Shown: positions 7,966 through 16,993, counted from the first letter of the stretch. The stretch: 43,281 bases of DNA from Candidatus Gottesmanbacteria bacterium CG_4_10_14_0_8_um_filter_37_24 (GCA_002785215.1 PFMK01000091.1:1-43281), one strand, 5' to 3'. The notes: generated by a model not told the origin, from the sequence alone. Numbers and translations are program-made.

Positions 7966-7990
7966 ATTGTTTCTTTATCTGAAGGACAAT

Positions 7991-8030
7991 ATATTTTCCC
8001 CTGTCAGCATATATTTTCCCCTGTCAGCAT
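7991..8030. repeat. Perfect 20-bp tandem duplication at the nrdJ stop codon
   Basis: The 20-bp unit at 7991-8010 is repeated exactly at 8011-8030. The right copy contains the last cysteine codon and stop of nrdJ, so the left copy repeats the end of the gene in the nrdJ-pduO spacer. On the minus strand each copy carries AGGGGAAAATAT, a Shine-Dalgarno-like stretch. It looks like a recent slippage event. Confidence 0.9.
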
Positions 8031-10345
8031 TCGGAATATCCGCAGCTATAACATTTCTTGCATCCTTCCTCATACGCAAGCGCAGCCTCGCCACAAGAAG
8101 GACAAAGATCATATTCTGATTTCTCCACCGGAATAGCCTGTTGGGTCATAACCGATAAATTTGCCTGAACCGTCTCCGGTGAAGAAGGTTTATGCCCATT
8201 TTTTACTTTGTATCCAAAGTGCATTGCTAGTATTTTTGCCACAGCATCTGGAAGAGATCTTACTTTCTTATCACCAAAACCCAACGATTTTGATCCTCCT
8301 ATACCTATCAGCTGATTGAAAATCTGCTTGGCTCTTTCGCTGGTTGATACGTTCGATTGCATTCTAAGAACCAAAGAAGCAAGTCTCCCCATCGCTTCTG
8401 CCATTGCGGTTACGTCAGAACCTGCTTTTCCTACGTTAATAAACAATTCCATAGGTTCATTATTCCCGTTGGTATTGATGGTGACAAATGCCACTCCAAC
8501 TGGAGTATCTATTTGGTAAGTAGCTCCATGCACCATCATAGGTCTGGGCTTAATTTCTACAACTGCTTCCCCATTTGATTTAGGTTCTTTTTTCTCCTCT
8601 TTCTTGTCAACTATTTTTTCAAGCACACCTGGTCTGCTACCATCTCTCATATACGTCAACCCTTTGCATCCAAGGTCGTATGCAAGCGTATAAAGTTTTT
8701 TAACATCATCTATTGTATGGCTGCTTGGGGCGTTGACTGTTTTTGAGATTGAGGCATCTACATATTGCTGAATCGCTACCTGTACTTTTATATGTTCTTC
8801 CGGAGTTAAATCAGTGGCAGAAACAAAATATGAAGGAATTGGTTCGTCTGGATGTGTCTTTTTCCATTCTTCAAATAAAGGATGGAAAAGCCTGTGCTCT
8901 CCCAATCTGTCTCTTCTGATAAATGAAAATTCATAAACCGGTTCTATTCCTGAAGACACGCCCGACAGAAGCGAAGTGGATCCTGTAGGCGCTTGTTGGA
9001 GGAGAACTGAGTTTCTTATACCGTATTTTTTTATGTTGTCGCGGGTTTTTTTGGGAAGTTTTTTGATAAAATATCCCTTTAGATATTTACTTGCGTCAAA
9101 TTTTGGGAAGGGGCCTTTTTCTTTTGCAATTTCTATAGACGATTCGTAAGCTGCGTCTCTTACCGTCTTATATATCTTGTCAATGATTATGAGAGATTCC
9201 GGTGAACCGTATCTTATTTTCATCTTTATTAAAGCGTCACCAAGACCCATTGTTCCTAGTCCTATTCTTCTTTCACCGTTCTGTTGAACTTCTTTTATTT
9301 GCGGAAAAATATAAGTATCCGCATCAATGACATTATCCTGGAAACGAACTCCTATTTTGGCAATTTCCTCAAGTCTCTTAAAGTCAAATTTTCCATTATT
9401 TACAAGTGCTGCCAAATTAATCGAACAGAGATTACAAACCCCCCAGGCTGGTAATCCTTCTTCTCCGCATGGATTGACACAATTCACTTTGTTGAAATAC
9501 CAATTGTTAAACCATTTATTATATCTTTCCATAAACACAATCCCCGGCTCCGCAGAACTCCATGCCGCTTCACAAATAAGATCCCATATTTTTCTGGCTT
9601 TTACTGTTTTATATACCTTTACCTTCTTCCCCATTTTTTTCCAGTCATCTAGATACCCATCCCAGACTTGATCATAATCCTTATCATTTATATCAGGAAA
9701 CACCAGATCCCAATCAGCATTTTTTTTGACTGCTTCCATAAATTTGTCTGAAACACAAACTGACAGATTGGCCCCGTTTATTCTCCGCAGATCCTTTTTT
9801 ACGGTAATAAACTCTTCTATGTCCGGATGCCAATCCCACAACATCAGCATTAATGCGCCTCTTCTTGTACCGCCCTGCTGAATTATATCTTTGGTCGCAA
9901 CAGAAAAAAGTTCTGCCCAATTGCACGGACCGGAAGAAAAACCATTCACTTTTTTGACTCTGGCACCTCTGGGCCGAAGTGAGGAAAAATTTATTCCCAC
10001 TCCTCCACCTCTTGCCATAATCTCTACCATTTGCTTAAGATTATCTAAGATTCCGTCTCTGGAATCTTTAGGAGAAGGAATGACAAAACAATTATAGTAA
10101 GTTACTTTGTAACCGGTACCTGCCCCCGACAAAATCCTGCCCCCGGGTACGAATTGGAAATCCTCCATCACGTTATAAAATTTCTTTTCCCATAAATCCC
10201 GTACCTTCTCGTTTTCAATCTTGGCAATACAATTGGCGACTCTTTTCCACATTTGTAGAGGATTTTTCTCAACGGGTATGCCTTTTTCGTTTTTGAGAGA
10301 GTATCTGTCTAAAAATACTTGCTGGCGGATTCCTGTCAGTGTCAT
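8024..10345 (-). CDS. nrdJ: Adenosylcobalamin-dependent (class II) ribonucleoside-diphosphate reductase
   Basis: The 773-residue protein reduces ribonucleotides to deoxyribonucleotides with adenosylcobalamin as radical source. A redox cysteine lies in YYNCFVIP (near residue 85). NPCGE near residue 292 holds the thiyl-radical cysteine with the catalytic Asn and Glu. The partner redox cysteine is in CNLCSINLAAL near residue 304, and PTGSTSLLSGVSSGIEP forms the later substrate loop. The C-terminus has two CxxC pairs (CPSCGE, CKKCYSC) and ends in Cys, as in the longer class II enzymes whose tail shuttles electrons or binds zinc. It is preceded by nrdR (36 nt) and followed by pduO. Control should be by the NrdR boxes at 10,907-10,956. 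No class I or III reductase is visible here. Confidence 0.96.
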   Translation of the reverse strand: MTLTGIRQQVFLDRYSLKNEKGIPVEKNPLQMWKRVANCIAKIENEKVRDLWEKKFYNVMEDFQFVPGGRILSGAGTGYKVTYYNCFVIPSPKDSRDGILDNLKQMVEIMARGGGVGINFSSLRPRGARVKKVNGFSSGPCNWAELFSVATKDIIQQGGTRRGALMLMLWDWHPDIEEFITVKKDLRRINGANLSVCVSDKFMEAVKKNADWDLVFPDINDKDYDQVWDGYLDDWKKMGKKVKVYKTVKARKIWDLICEAAWSSAEPGIVFMERYNKWFNNWYFNKVNCVNPCGEEGLPAWGVCNLCSINLAALVNNGKFDFKRLEEIAKIGVRFQDNVIDADTYIFPQIKEVQQNGERRIGLGTMGLGDALIKMKIRYGSPESLIIIDKIYKTVRDAAYESSIEIAKEKGPFPKFDASKYLKGYFIKKLPKKTRDNIKKYGIRNSVLLQQAPTGSTSLLSGVSSGIEPVYEFSFIRRDRLGEHRLFHPLFEEWKKTHPDEPIPSYFVSATDLTPEEHIKVQVAIQQYVDASISKTVNAPSSHTIDDVKKLYTLAYDLGCKGLTYMRDGSRPGVLEKIVDKKEEKKEPKSNGEAVVEIKPRPMMVHGATYQIDTPVGVAFVTINTNGNNEPMELFINVGKAGSDVTAMAEAMGRLASLVLRMQSNVSTSERAKQIFNQLIGIGGSKSLGFGDKKVRSLPDAVAKILAMHFGYKVKNGHKPSSPETVQANLSVMTQQAIPVEKSEYDLCPSCGEAALAYEEGCKKCYSCGYSEC

Positions 10346-10381
10346 ATGTATTTATCTAAAAAATATTAATGATAAATTTCT

Positions 10382-10828
10382 TTATAACAGTTTATTTAAT
10401 TCTTTTTCGAAGTCCTCAACATCAACAAATCTTCTGAATACCGAAGCAAATCTGATATAGGCTACTTTATCTATCTTTTTTAATCTCCCGGCAATTAACT
10501 GACCGATTTTTTTACTTTCTATTTCTACTGAATCAAATCCCCGCATTTCTCTTTCCACTTCATCTGCAATTGTCTCAATATCTTCAATACCAACCATCGT
10601 TTTTTCGCAAGCCTTTAGCATACCGTGTTTTAATTTATCTCTATCAAACTGTTCTTTTTTTCCATCCTTTTTGATTACTATGAGCGGAACGTTTTCTATT
10701 CTCTCGTAAGTCGTAAATCTCTTATTACAAATACTGCATTCTCTTCTTCTTCTGGTGGTTCCTAAATCTTCACTGTCGCGTGTTTCTACTACTTCTGTGT
10801 CTTTATGGTTGCAATATGGGCATTTCAT
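10382..10828 (-). CDS. nrdR: NrdR transcriptional repressor of ribonucleotide reductase genes
   Basis: The 148-residue length and sequence are typical. An N-terminal zinc ribbon is formed by MKCPYCNH and ECSICNKRFTTYER (residues 1-45), with the RRRREC basic stretch for DNA binding. An ATP-cone domain follows (about 46-140) with VIKKDGKKEQFDRDKL and IRFASVFRRFVDVEDF. NrdR senses ATP/dATP and represses nrd operons. It is the first gene of an operon with nrdJ and pduO. Its own promoter overlaps two NrdR-box-like palindromes, so it is probably autoregulated. Confidence 0.97.
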   Translation of the reverse strand: MKCPYCNHKDTEVVETRDSEDLGTTRRRRECSICNKRFTTYERIENVPLIVIKKDGKKEQFDRDKLKHGMLKACEKTMVGIEDIETIADEVEREMRGFDSVEIESKKIGQLIAGRLKKIDKVAYIRFASVFRRFVDVEDFEKELNKLL

Positions 10829-10906
10829 CTTTTTTTGATAATTGTCGAATATTAGATTATTAAAATTTTGGCCATAAAAAACACGCTTAGGTGTGAAAAC
10901 ATAAAA

Positions 10907-10956
10907 GCGCTATCTATAGTGTCCGATGAAATATTAAGACACTACATATCTTGTGT
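10907..10956 (-). promoter_or_regulatory. Pair of NrdR boxes
   Basis: Read on the minus strand, the first palindrome is ACACAAGATATGTAGTGT (complement of 10,939-10,956) and the second is ACACTATAGATAGCGC (complement of 10,907-10,922). Their centres are about 33 bp apart, close to three helical turns, as known for NrdR sites. A third, shorter ACAC...GTGT element lies at 10,881-10,894. Confidence 0.75.
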
Positions 10957-10959
10957 CAA
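10931..10959 (-). promoter_or_regulatory. Sigma70-type promoter of nrdR-nrdJ-pduO
   Basis: On the minus strand TTGACA (complement of 10,954-10,959) and TAATAT (complement of 10,931-10,936) are separated by exactly 17 nt. One NrdR box lies between the two hexamers and the other just downstream of the -10, so NrdR binding would block RNA polymerase. The leader to the nrdR start is about 95 nt. Confidence 0.8.
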
Positions 10960-11109
10960 GATATCAAAATGTAACATTGCATAGCAGTTTTTTTTATAGC
11001 CTCGACTATTTGATTCGACATAAGAAAAATTTTATTTTGGGATTTGAAATTATCAAAATTGTTCATTAATACGGGATATGAAATAAAAAGTGATCAATTG
11101 AGTAATTAT

Positions 11110-11664
11110 TTACTTTATTGTGGTGATTTGTTGACTTGCCTGATGATTGATACTTAAGACGTTATTTAGCTTATTTAACATACCACTCTCTGAAGTAGTC
11201 GTGAGAATATTTTTAATAACCTCTTCATGCTTTTTGGCAGCAAGTTTAATCTTGTCTGTGAACCCGGGAGGTAAGGTTTCTCCATTTTGATTTTTCAGAA
11301 GAACTAATATTGAATTGAGTAAATGACTTTCTCCCTTTTCTAAAGATTTTACGCTCTCATCATAGTTCTTACTCTCCCATAACATTTGACCCATAACCAA
11401 ACTTTTATCTGATAACAGTAGATATAGATTTGACTTCTCATTTGTCTTCCTTGTGATTATGATAAGTATCTTGTCGCGTAACTCTTTCAGGAAAAATAAA
11501 GGATGATTCGGAAGAATCCCCGGGTAAGGCAGAACATACACAATCGTCGGAACTGGGATTGAGGACATGTTATCTGGTTTTTGCGCTTCCTGGGCATTGA
11601 CTGCCTCCTGAAACAAAATTAAGGAAAATAAGATTAATAATATGAAAGTTAATACATGCTTCAT
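11110..11664 (-). CDS. Secreted DUF5667-type protein
   Basis: The 184-residue protein begins with a signal peptide (about residues 1-24, ending VNA). A DUF5667-like segment follows, recognisable by VLPYPGILPNHPLFFLKELRDKI. The rest is mostly helical with charged residues (KSLEKGESHLLNSILVLL) and a Gln/Ser-rich end. The family is of unknown function and common in Patescibacteria as exported helical proteins. The gene stands alone on the minus strand, divergent from the PLP-enzyme gene. On the minus strand TATAAT occurs just upstream, but the -35 is poor. Confidence 0.7.
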   Translation of the reverse strand: MKHVLTFILLILFSLILFQEAVNAQEAQKPDNMSSIPVPTIVYVLPYPGILPNHPLFFLKELRDKILIIITRKTNEKSNLYLLLSDKSLVMGQMLWESKNYDESVKSLEKGESHLLNSILVLLKNQNGETLPPGFTDKIKLAAKKHEEVIKNILTTTSESGMLNKLNNVLSINHQASQQITTIK

Positions 11665-11811
11665 GGGAATTTCAGATATCCTTATTATATACCATTTGCT
11701 CCTTCAGATAAAATTTATCAATCTGGCTGTATACTTCTCTACTGGAAGTCCACTTGCTTTCAAAATACAATAAGAAGGGTATATCTAGCATATAGTTACT
11801 AATCTGAAGGC

Positions 11812-11839
11812 TTGTTAGTATTTCTTTCAACAATATAAT
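11812..11839 (+). promoter_or_regulatory. Sigma70-type promoter of the PLP-enzyme gene
   Basis: TTGTTA (11,812-11,817) and TATAAT (11,834-11,839) are 16 nt apart, and the -10 ends only 12 nt before the ATG. The transcript would have almost no leader, which fits the lack of a Shine-Dalgarno. Confidence 0.6.
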
Positions 11840-11851
11840 AGAGATATTAAT

Positions 11852-13450
11852 ATGAATAATGAAGAATTATTGGATGTCTCAATTAGCGACCTTACGGTCG
11901 ATTTGGAAGAAAGGCTTTCCATTTTAAAGAATAATCTTGCTTTATTAAATCAATTTTCTTCAAAATTGAACCTGCTTAAGATACAGCTCCTACAGAAATC
12001 TTATAAAGATGTGGATCGGAATATCAAATTTCTGAAAGAAAAATATTCAGAATCTCTTACGATATACAAGCAATTTCATAAGACAATCGAAGGAAGAAAT
12101 AATAAATTGTTTCTCATAAACAGTCTGAGAAATAAAAAAAGAGAATTGTCGGAATTTATAAGAACCCATCAAAGCATCCTTGGATCCCTTCTCACCTCTG
12201 CAGATTGGCAATCCCCTTCTTATAGCTACTCAATATATCCTTTGTCCGGGACTCAGGAAGGAAAAATACTTGGTACAATCAATGACTATAAAAGAGATGT
12301 TCATCTAGATGAAGAAGACTTCGAAAATAATTTCGTGAAGGAGTATGTTGACCGTCGTGCAGATCAAAAGATCCAAGCTTTATTGACAAACAGCGGTATG
12401 GCCGCCTTCACAACTATATTGAACTTTCTTCTGTCAGAAAAAAAGACAGAAGGTACGATTCTGATCGGAAAATCCGTCTATTTTCAATATAAACAAATAA
12501 TAAGCAAAAGCTTTTATAGGAGCGTCATTGAGATTAGTGAAGTGGATACTGATAGACTCATCAAAACAATCTTCACCCGAAAGCCTAAGGTGGTCTATAT
12601 CGATTCCCTTTCTAACTCTATAGACATACCTGTGCCCGATCTGAAATGGATTTTCGAAAGTGTGGTAAAAAGCTATAAAGAAGAAATCTATTTTATTATT
12701 GATAACACCTGTCTTTCGAAAACATGTCAACCATATAAATTAATACCACATCACTGTAATAATCTACATCTCATTATTTTCGAAAGCCTGATGAAGTATG
12801 TACACCTAGGTCTGGATAAAATAACAGCAGGAATTATACTTTCAAAAGGGCAGGACTCATCAAAAATATTTGAATACAGAAAACATTCCGGCACTAATAT
12901 TCTCGACAGTTCAGTATATGTGATACCAAGACCAAACCGCCTGATTCTCTCAAAAAGGCTTGACAGATTCCAAAGAAATGCTTTTTTTCTGGCCACTAGT
13001 CTGCAGGAATTCGTCGATAATAATGAAAATTGTCCTCTAAAAAAGATCATCTATCCCGGCCTTTCGAACCATCCATCCTACCCATGGTCTCGAAAAATGA
13101 GCTTTCAAGGTAGTTTCGTAAACCTATTATTTCGTGAAGAGTTTGACAGTATCAGTCAGCATAAAAAATTTATTGACCAGGCGATCAAAGAGGCAAAAAA
13201 AAGAAATGTGGAACTTGTAGCCGGTACCAGTTTTGGTTTGGATATTACCAGGATTTATCTTACCTCTCTATGGACAGATTTTGGAAGGCCTTTCATAAGA
13301 ATTGCCGTCGGGACTGAGGACATGATGATGATGGGTGAAATTGCCCATGTGATAATAAGTACTTTGTCACACTTCAGAAGTATCGTTCCCTCTTCAGTTC
13401 TAAGGACTATAAACAGAACAAAAAAAAGAACAGGCCTAAAATATCTATAA
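11852..13450 (+). CDS. Fold-type I PLP-dependent enzyme (Cys/Met metabolism-like) with an N-terminal coiled coil
   Basis: The 532-residue protein has a helical, coiled-coil-like N-terminal region (about residues 1-125) not found in ordinary cystathionine-type enzymes. A divergent PLP transferase core follows. LLTNSGMAAFTTIL matches the phosphate-binding turn. FIIDNTCLS holds Asp284, expected to contact the pyridine nitrogen. SLMKY holds Lys315 as the likely Schiff-base lysine, followed by DKITAGII where Cys/Met enzymes have their conserved Gly strand. The C-terminal domain ends with FIRIAVGTED, the counterpart of the RISVGxED motif. Substrate cannot be predicted; a lyase, synthase or non-metabolic role are all possible. 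It converges on the deacylase gene with a 6-nt overlap. Confidence 0.75.
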   Translation: MNNEELLDVSISDLTVDLEERLSILKNNLALLNQFSSKLNLLKIQLLQKSYKDVDRNIKFLKEKYSESLTIYKQFHKTIEGRNNKLFLINSLRNKKRELSEFIRTHQSILGSLLTSADWQSPSYSYSIYPLSGTQEGKILGTINDYKRDVHLDEEDFENNFVKEYVDRRADQKIQALLTNSGMAAFTTILNFLLSEKKTEGTILIGKSVYFQYKQIISKSFYRSVIEISEVDTDRLIKTIFTRKPKVVYIDSLSNSIDIPVPDLKWIFESVVKSYKEEIYFIIDNTCLSKTCQPYKLIPHHCNNLHLIIFESLMKYVHLGLDKITAGIILSKGQDSSKIFEYRKHSGTNILDSSVYVIPRPNRLILSKRLDRFQRNAFFLATSLQEFVDNNENCPLKKIIYPGLSNHPSYPWSRKMSFQGSFVNLLFREEFDSISQHKKFIDQAIKEAKKRNVELVAGTSFGLDITRIYLTSLWTDFGRPFIRIAVGTEDMMMMGEIAHVIISTLSHFRSIVPSSVLRTINRTKKRTGLKYL

Positions 13451-14413
13451 TTTCCCACCCATGTCCTTCAACTCTAATCCTTCGTATCCTATACAAAAAA
13501 GCGTCTCATTTTCTCTGCATATCATCCCATATTTACTCCATAAATACTCGCCATCTACCGTCGAAACAACGTCTTTCAAATGATCTCCTGCTAGGGATCG
13601 GATTTCCCCTATTTTTTGATTTTTGAAAATATTTTTATTTTTTATCTCCGCTGGGATCCATATACCTGCCCTATCAGTGCGATACTCCACAATTTTTCTA
13701 TATACTTTGGAATGAATATTTTTGTTTTTTCTTATTCCAATCATTCCGAGTACTCCCATTATCCTTTTTGTCCACTCCAAGTGTTTGCTTATTGATGCTT
13801 TATCTCTCCTGCCCAAACAGCCTGCTTCTGCCATAACGTAACCAATATTTTGCCCTGCCAGGATTTCAGCTTTTTGACAAATATTTTTTTTCAGGAAAAC
13901 TATTTTTTTTGCGGAGGTCGCCATGATAAGCGATTTCATAAGGATATTCAGCTTTTCATTTCCCGTTTCGTAAAAAAAAATGAACGGATCCAGCTTTTCA
14001 TCTGTCGCGCCTCCGTGAAGATCAAGCCAAAAATCCGCATTTTTTATATAATTTGTATCCAGCCAGTAAATCAATCTTTCCGTAGGACTGCCTTTTATAT
14101 TTCCAGGATAAATATGCTTCGGATACTTGTTATCCAGCGGATTGACGCCTGATCTATTTTCAAAACCGGGAATATTTAGTACAGGGAAAATAATTAGTCT
14201 TCCCCGAAATTTATTATTTTTATATAGTTCTATCAGTCTGTATGCCGCTTCAATACCGGCATACTCATCACCATCTGACCCTGCTGTAATAATAAGAGTA
14301 CGTCCTGGTTTTTCACCCGTGATCATAGCAACTGGAATTCTCACTTTCCTGACCCCCAAATCAGCGGCGGCGAGGATAATCCGATGATTATTTGTTTTTA
14401 ATGAATCAGACAT
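13445..14413 (-). CDS. Succinylglutamate desuccinylase/aspartoacylase (AstE/AspA)-type zinc hydrolase
   Basis: The 322-residue protein resembles M14-like deacylases that remove acyl groups from amino acids. Recognisable elements are ITAGSDGDEYAG (about residues 42-53), corresponding to the first zinc-binding motif; the Arg/Asn-containing ENRSGVNPLDNKYPKHIYPGN; SPTERLIYWL; DLHGGATD with the later zinc His; and YVMAEAGCLG for the catalytic Glu region. In the first motif the usual GxHGDE His is replaced by Asp, which could still bind metal or mark changed activity. No signal peptide is seen. The gene stands alone on the minus strand. Confidence 0.75.
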   Translation of the reverse strand: MSDSLKTNNHRIILAAADLGVRKVRIPVAMITGEKPGRTLIITAGSDGDEYAGIEAAYRLIELYKNNKFRGRLIIFPVLNIPGFENRSGVNPLDNKYPKHIYPGNIKGSPTERLIYWLDTNYIKNADFWLDLHGGATDEKLDPFIFFYETGNEKLNILMKSLIMATSAKKIVFLKKNICQKAEILAGQNIGYVMAEAGCLGRRDKASISKHLEWTKRIMGVLGMIGIRKNKNIHSKVYRKIVEYRTDRAGIWIPAEIKNKNIFKNQKIGEIRSLAGDHLKDVVSTVDGEYLWSKYGMICRENETLFCIGYEGLELKDMGGKL

Positions 14414-14491
14414 CGTAATGAAGGTTATATCTAAGTTTCATAAATGTATATACTGGAACACACTTAAGTTGTTTTGGTATATTTGAAGAAA

Positions 14492-15283
14492 TTATGACAG
14501 AATATTGGTCAAAAGAAAAATAATCAGGGAAATAACTACAATTGTACCCCCGCTTGCCAGATCAAAATAATAGGAGGTAAATAATCCTATTGTCACGGCA
14601 AGTATAGAAAAAACAACGGATAATATCAGTGTCAGCATAAAACTTCTTCTAAACTGGAAAGCGGTAAGAACCGGGATCACCATCAGAGCACCGATAAGAA
14701 GTATACCTACTACCCTCATCGATAAGGTGATTGTTATCCCTGCCAAAACTACCAGGATAGTATTAAGAAGATTTACCGGAATTCCACTGGCTCTGGCTAG
14801 CTCCTCATCTAAAGAAATCAGAAAAAAACCTTTATACAATAAGCCTATTGAGGTAAGCACCAAAAGTCCAAGCCCTAATATAAATAATAAATCCAAAGAG
14901 GACACTGTGGAGATGCTGCCAAATAAGTAACTTCCAATATTGACGTTTATTCCTTTGACAATAGAGAATATAACTACAGCCAACGCCAGACTACCGGAAA
15001 GAAAAAGAGCTAGTACAGATTCACCCATAATTTTTTTGGATGCTCTTAGTTTCTCTATTCCAACTGCTGCTAAAATAGACACGATTATAGCCGTAAAGAA
15101 AGGATAGATTTTCGTCAGAAATCCTATCGCAGTACCCAGAAGCGATACATGAGCCAGGGTATCTGCCATTAAAGAATAACGCCTTACCACGAGGAAAATA
15201 CCAATAAGCGGCGCGATAACAGCAATCATCAGACCTGCCATGAAAGCTCGGATCATGAAATCATATTGAAAAATTTCCAGCAT
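14492..15283 (-). CDS. znuB: Zinc ABC transporter, membrane permease
   Basis: The 263-residue protein has about eight or nine hydrophobic segments and the typical features of metal ABC-3 permeases: AFMAGLMIAVIAPLIGIFLVVRR at the N-terminus, YSLMADTLAHVSLLG, and GILLIGALMVIPVLTA. It forms the channel through which the ZnuA-bound ion passes. It is the last gene of the zur-znuA-znuC-znuB operon and starts 1 nt after znuC ends. Manganese is an alternative substrate; zinc is preferred because the operon begins with a Fur-family gene of Zur type. Confidence 0.9.
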   Translation of the reverse strand: MLEIFQYDFMIRAFMAGLMIAVIAPLIGIFLVVRRYSLMADTLAHVSLLGTAIGFLTKIYPFFTAIIVSILAAVGIEKLRASKKIMGESVLALFLSGSLALAVVIFSIVKGINVNIGSYLFGSISTVSSLDLLFILGLGLLVLTSIGLLYKGFFLISLDEELARASGIPVNLLNTILVVLAGITITLSMRVVGILLIGALMVIPVLTAFQFRRSFMLTLILSVVFSILAVTIGLFTSYYFDLASGGTIVVISLIIFLLTNILS

Positions 15284-15284
15284 A

Positions 15285-16037
15285 TTATTTATGAATTACT
15301 TTTTTCATGTTGTCTCCATATAGCTCTTCAAGATATGAACCTTTATCGAGTTCTTTTGAAAGCGTATGGCAGACAAGCTTGCGGTTTAAACAAAGTACAT
15401 ATTTTGCCTTTTGGGAAATCGCGTCAATATCATGCGAAACAAAAATAATTGTTAGACCAAAGTCACGGTTCAGATATTCCAATAAATTGAAAAAATTGTC
15501 CTTTGCTGTCATATCAACTCCCATTGTCGGCTCGTCAAGTATGAGAATTTTTGGTTCCCCGGCAAGAGCGCGTGCTATAAATACGCGCTGTCTCTCACCT
15601 CCGGAAAGGTCGGAAAGCAAACGGTCTTTAAGATTGTCAATCTTTGAAATAACCATTACTTCTCTTATTTTATTTATATCTTTCTTCTCTAATCTCTTTA
15701 AAATACCTACTTTTGCAAATCTGCCGCTTGCTACCACTTCCCATACTGTTACCGGAAACTGAGTATCTATTTGGGCAATCTTTTGGGGAACGTAACCCAC
15801 CTCGTATTTTCTCTTATATAACTTACTATTTTGCCCGAATATTTTTATTTCTCCCGAAGTCGGGGCAGTCAGTCCGAGAATAACCTTAAGTAGAGTTGTT
15901 TTTCCTGCTCCGTTTGGACCGATTAAAGCCACATAATCGCCCTGATTTATGGAAAAACTGATATTTTCCAAAACTGTCTGGTTTTGATATTTGACTTCTA
16001 TGTTTTTTACTTCTATGGCTTTTATTGCTTGTTTCAT
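15285..16037 (-). CDS. znuC: Zinc ABC transporter, ATP-binding subunit
   Basis: The 250-residue protein carries a complete ABC ATPase signature: Walker A GPNGAGKTTLL (about residues 39-49), Q-loop region VGYVPQK, signature LSGGERQRV, Walker B ILILDEPTMGVD, and the H-loop IFVSHD. It powers the ZnuB permease from the cytoplasmic side. Its start overlaps the 3' end of znuA by 4 nt, indicating translational coupling. Confidence 0.93.
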   Translation of the reverse strand: MKQAIKAIEVKNIEVKYQNQTVLENISFSINQGDYVALIGPNGAGKTTLLKVILGLTAPTSGEIKIFGQNSKLYKRKYEVGYVPQKIAQIDTQFPVTVWEVVASGRFAKVGILKRLEKKDINKIREVMVISKIDNLKDRLLSDLSGGERQRVFIARALAGEPKILILDEPTMGVDMTAKDNFFNLLEYLNRDFGLTIIFVSHDIDAISQKAKYVLCLNRKLVCHTLSKELDKGSYLEELYGDNMKKVIHK

Positions 16038-16942
16038 TTGCAGGAAAGGGCAAGTTTTAGATTAATAATATTATCTTCCATAAGGGAAATGTAATCCTTG
16101 TTTTGGGCAATTTCTTCACTGGTCAAACTCTCAACCGGGTTCAAAACCAGCGTCTTGGCTCCCACTTCTTTAGCCAAAGTCTCCGATAATTTTGGACTCA
16201 CCAGAGTCTCAAAGAAAATATATTTGATATTTTTCTCCTTGGCTAATTTTGCTGTTTCACCAATACTTCTCGGCGAAGGTTCCTGATCAGGTGAGATACC
16301 CGCAATAGACAGCGTCTGGAAATTATATCTTTTTGATAAGTACGAAAAAGCATTATGAGATACGATTATCTCATTTCTACTGCAGTCTCCCAACCCAACT
16401 ATCATCTCTTTATTTAGAATATCCAGTTTACTAATGTACTCATGGCTCTTTTCCTGATAGTAGTTTTCGTTACTTTTATCAATTTTTATTAATGCCTCAG
16501 AAATCAACTCCATCTCTCTTTTGGCGTTGACAGGATCGACCCAAACATGAGGATCGGTAACAGTCTTGTCCTTATCTGTCTTCAGAAGATCAAAATAATC
16601 AGACATTTTTAATATAACAACTCCTTTACCTTCTAAATCGTCAACGATTTTATCAGCCCAAGGTTCAAAACCGGCTCCGTTATAAATAAAGAGGTTTGAA
16701 TTATAAATTCTACCTATATCTGAAGGACTTGGTTCAAAGTCATGCGGCTCAATTCCCATAGGCAGTATTTGTACCACATCGATTTTATTACCGCCTGCCT
16801 GCTCGGCAAAATGAGCCAAAGGATAGAAACTCGCACTCACTCTTATTTTCCCTTTAACATTTTCCCTATTTGATTTTCCTGTAAGTAATAATACCCCAGC
16901 TATACCTACCAATATCACTAGAAATAAAATTAACTTCTTCAT
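16034..16942 (-). CDS. znuA: Zinc ABC transporter, substrate-binding protein
   Basis: This 302-residue cluster A-I binding protein starts with a hydrophobic signal anchor (about residues 1-20, no lipobox Cys). Metal ligands expected from the family are visible: His in GIEPHDFEPSP, His in DPHVWVDP, His in VSHNAFSYL, and an acidic residue in IFFETLVSP. The long His-rich loop of proteobacterial ZnuA is absent. It captures Zn2+ outside the membrane for ZnuB/ZnuC. It is the second gene of the operon, 36 nt after zur. Confidence 0.92.
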   Translation of the reverse strand: MKKLILFLVILVGIAGVLLLTGKSNRENVKGKIRVSASFYPLAHFAEQAGGNKIDVVQILPMGIEPHDFEPSPSDIGRIYNSNLFIYNGAGFEPWADKIVDDLEGKGVVILKMSDYFDLLKTDKDKTVTDPHVWVDPVNAKREMELISEALIKIDKSNENYYQEKSHEYISKLDILNKEMIVGLGDCSRNEIIVSHNAFSYLSKRYNFQTLSIAGISPDQEPSPRSIGETAKLAKEKNIKYIFFETLVSPKLSETLAKEVGAKTLVLNPVESLTSEEIAQNKDYISLMEDNIINLKLALSCK

Positions 16943-16965
16943 ATTTTTATAAGCTATTTACCCCA

Positions 16966-16993
16966 GTACCAGACAAGTTTAACTTGTCGGTAC
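16966..16993. other. Long palindrome at the zur stop codon
   Basis: GACAAGTT (16,972-16,979) and AACTTGTC (16,981-16,988) pair around one base, and GTACC/GGTAC extend the helix beyond a one-base bulge. The structure covers the zur stop and lies in the zur-znuA spacer. It could adjust the ratio of regulator to transporter by mRNA processing or partial termination. No U tract is present. Confidence 0.6.
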
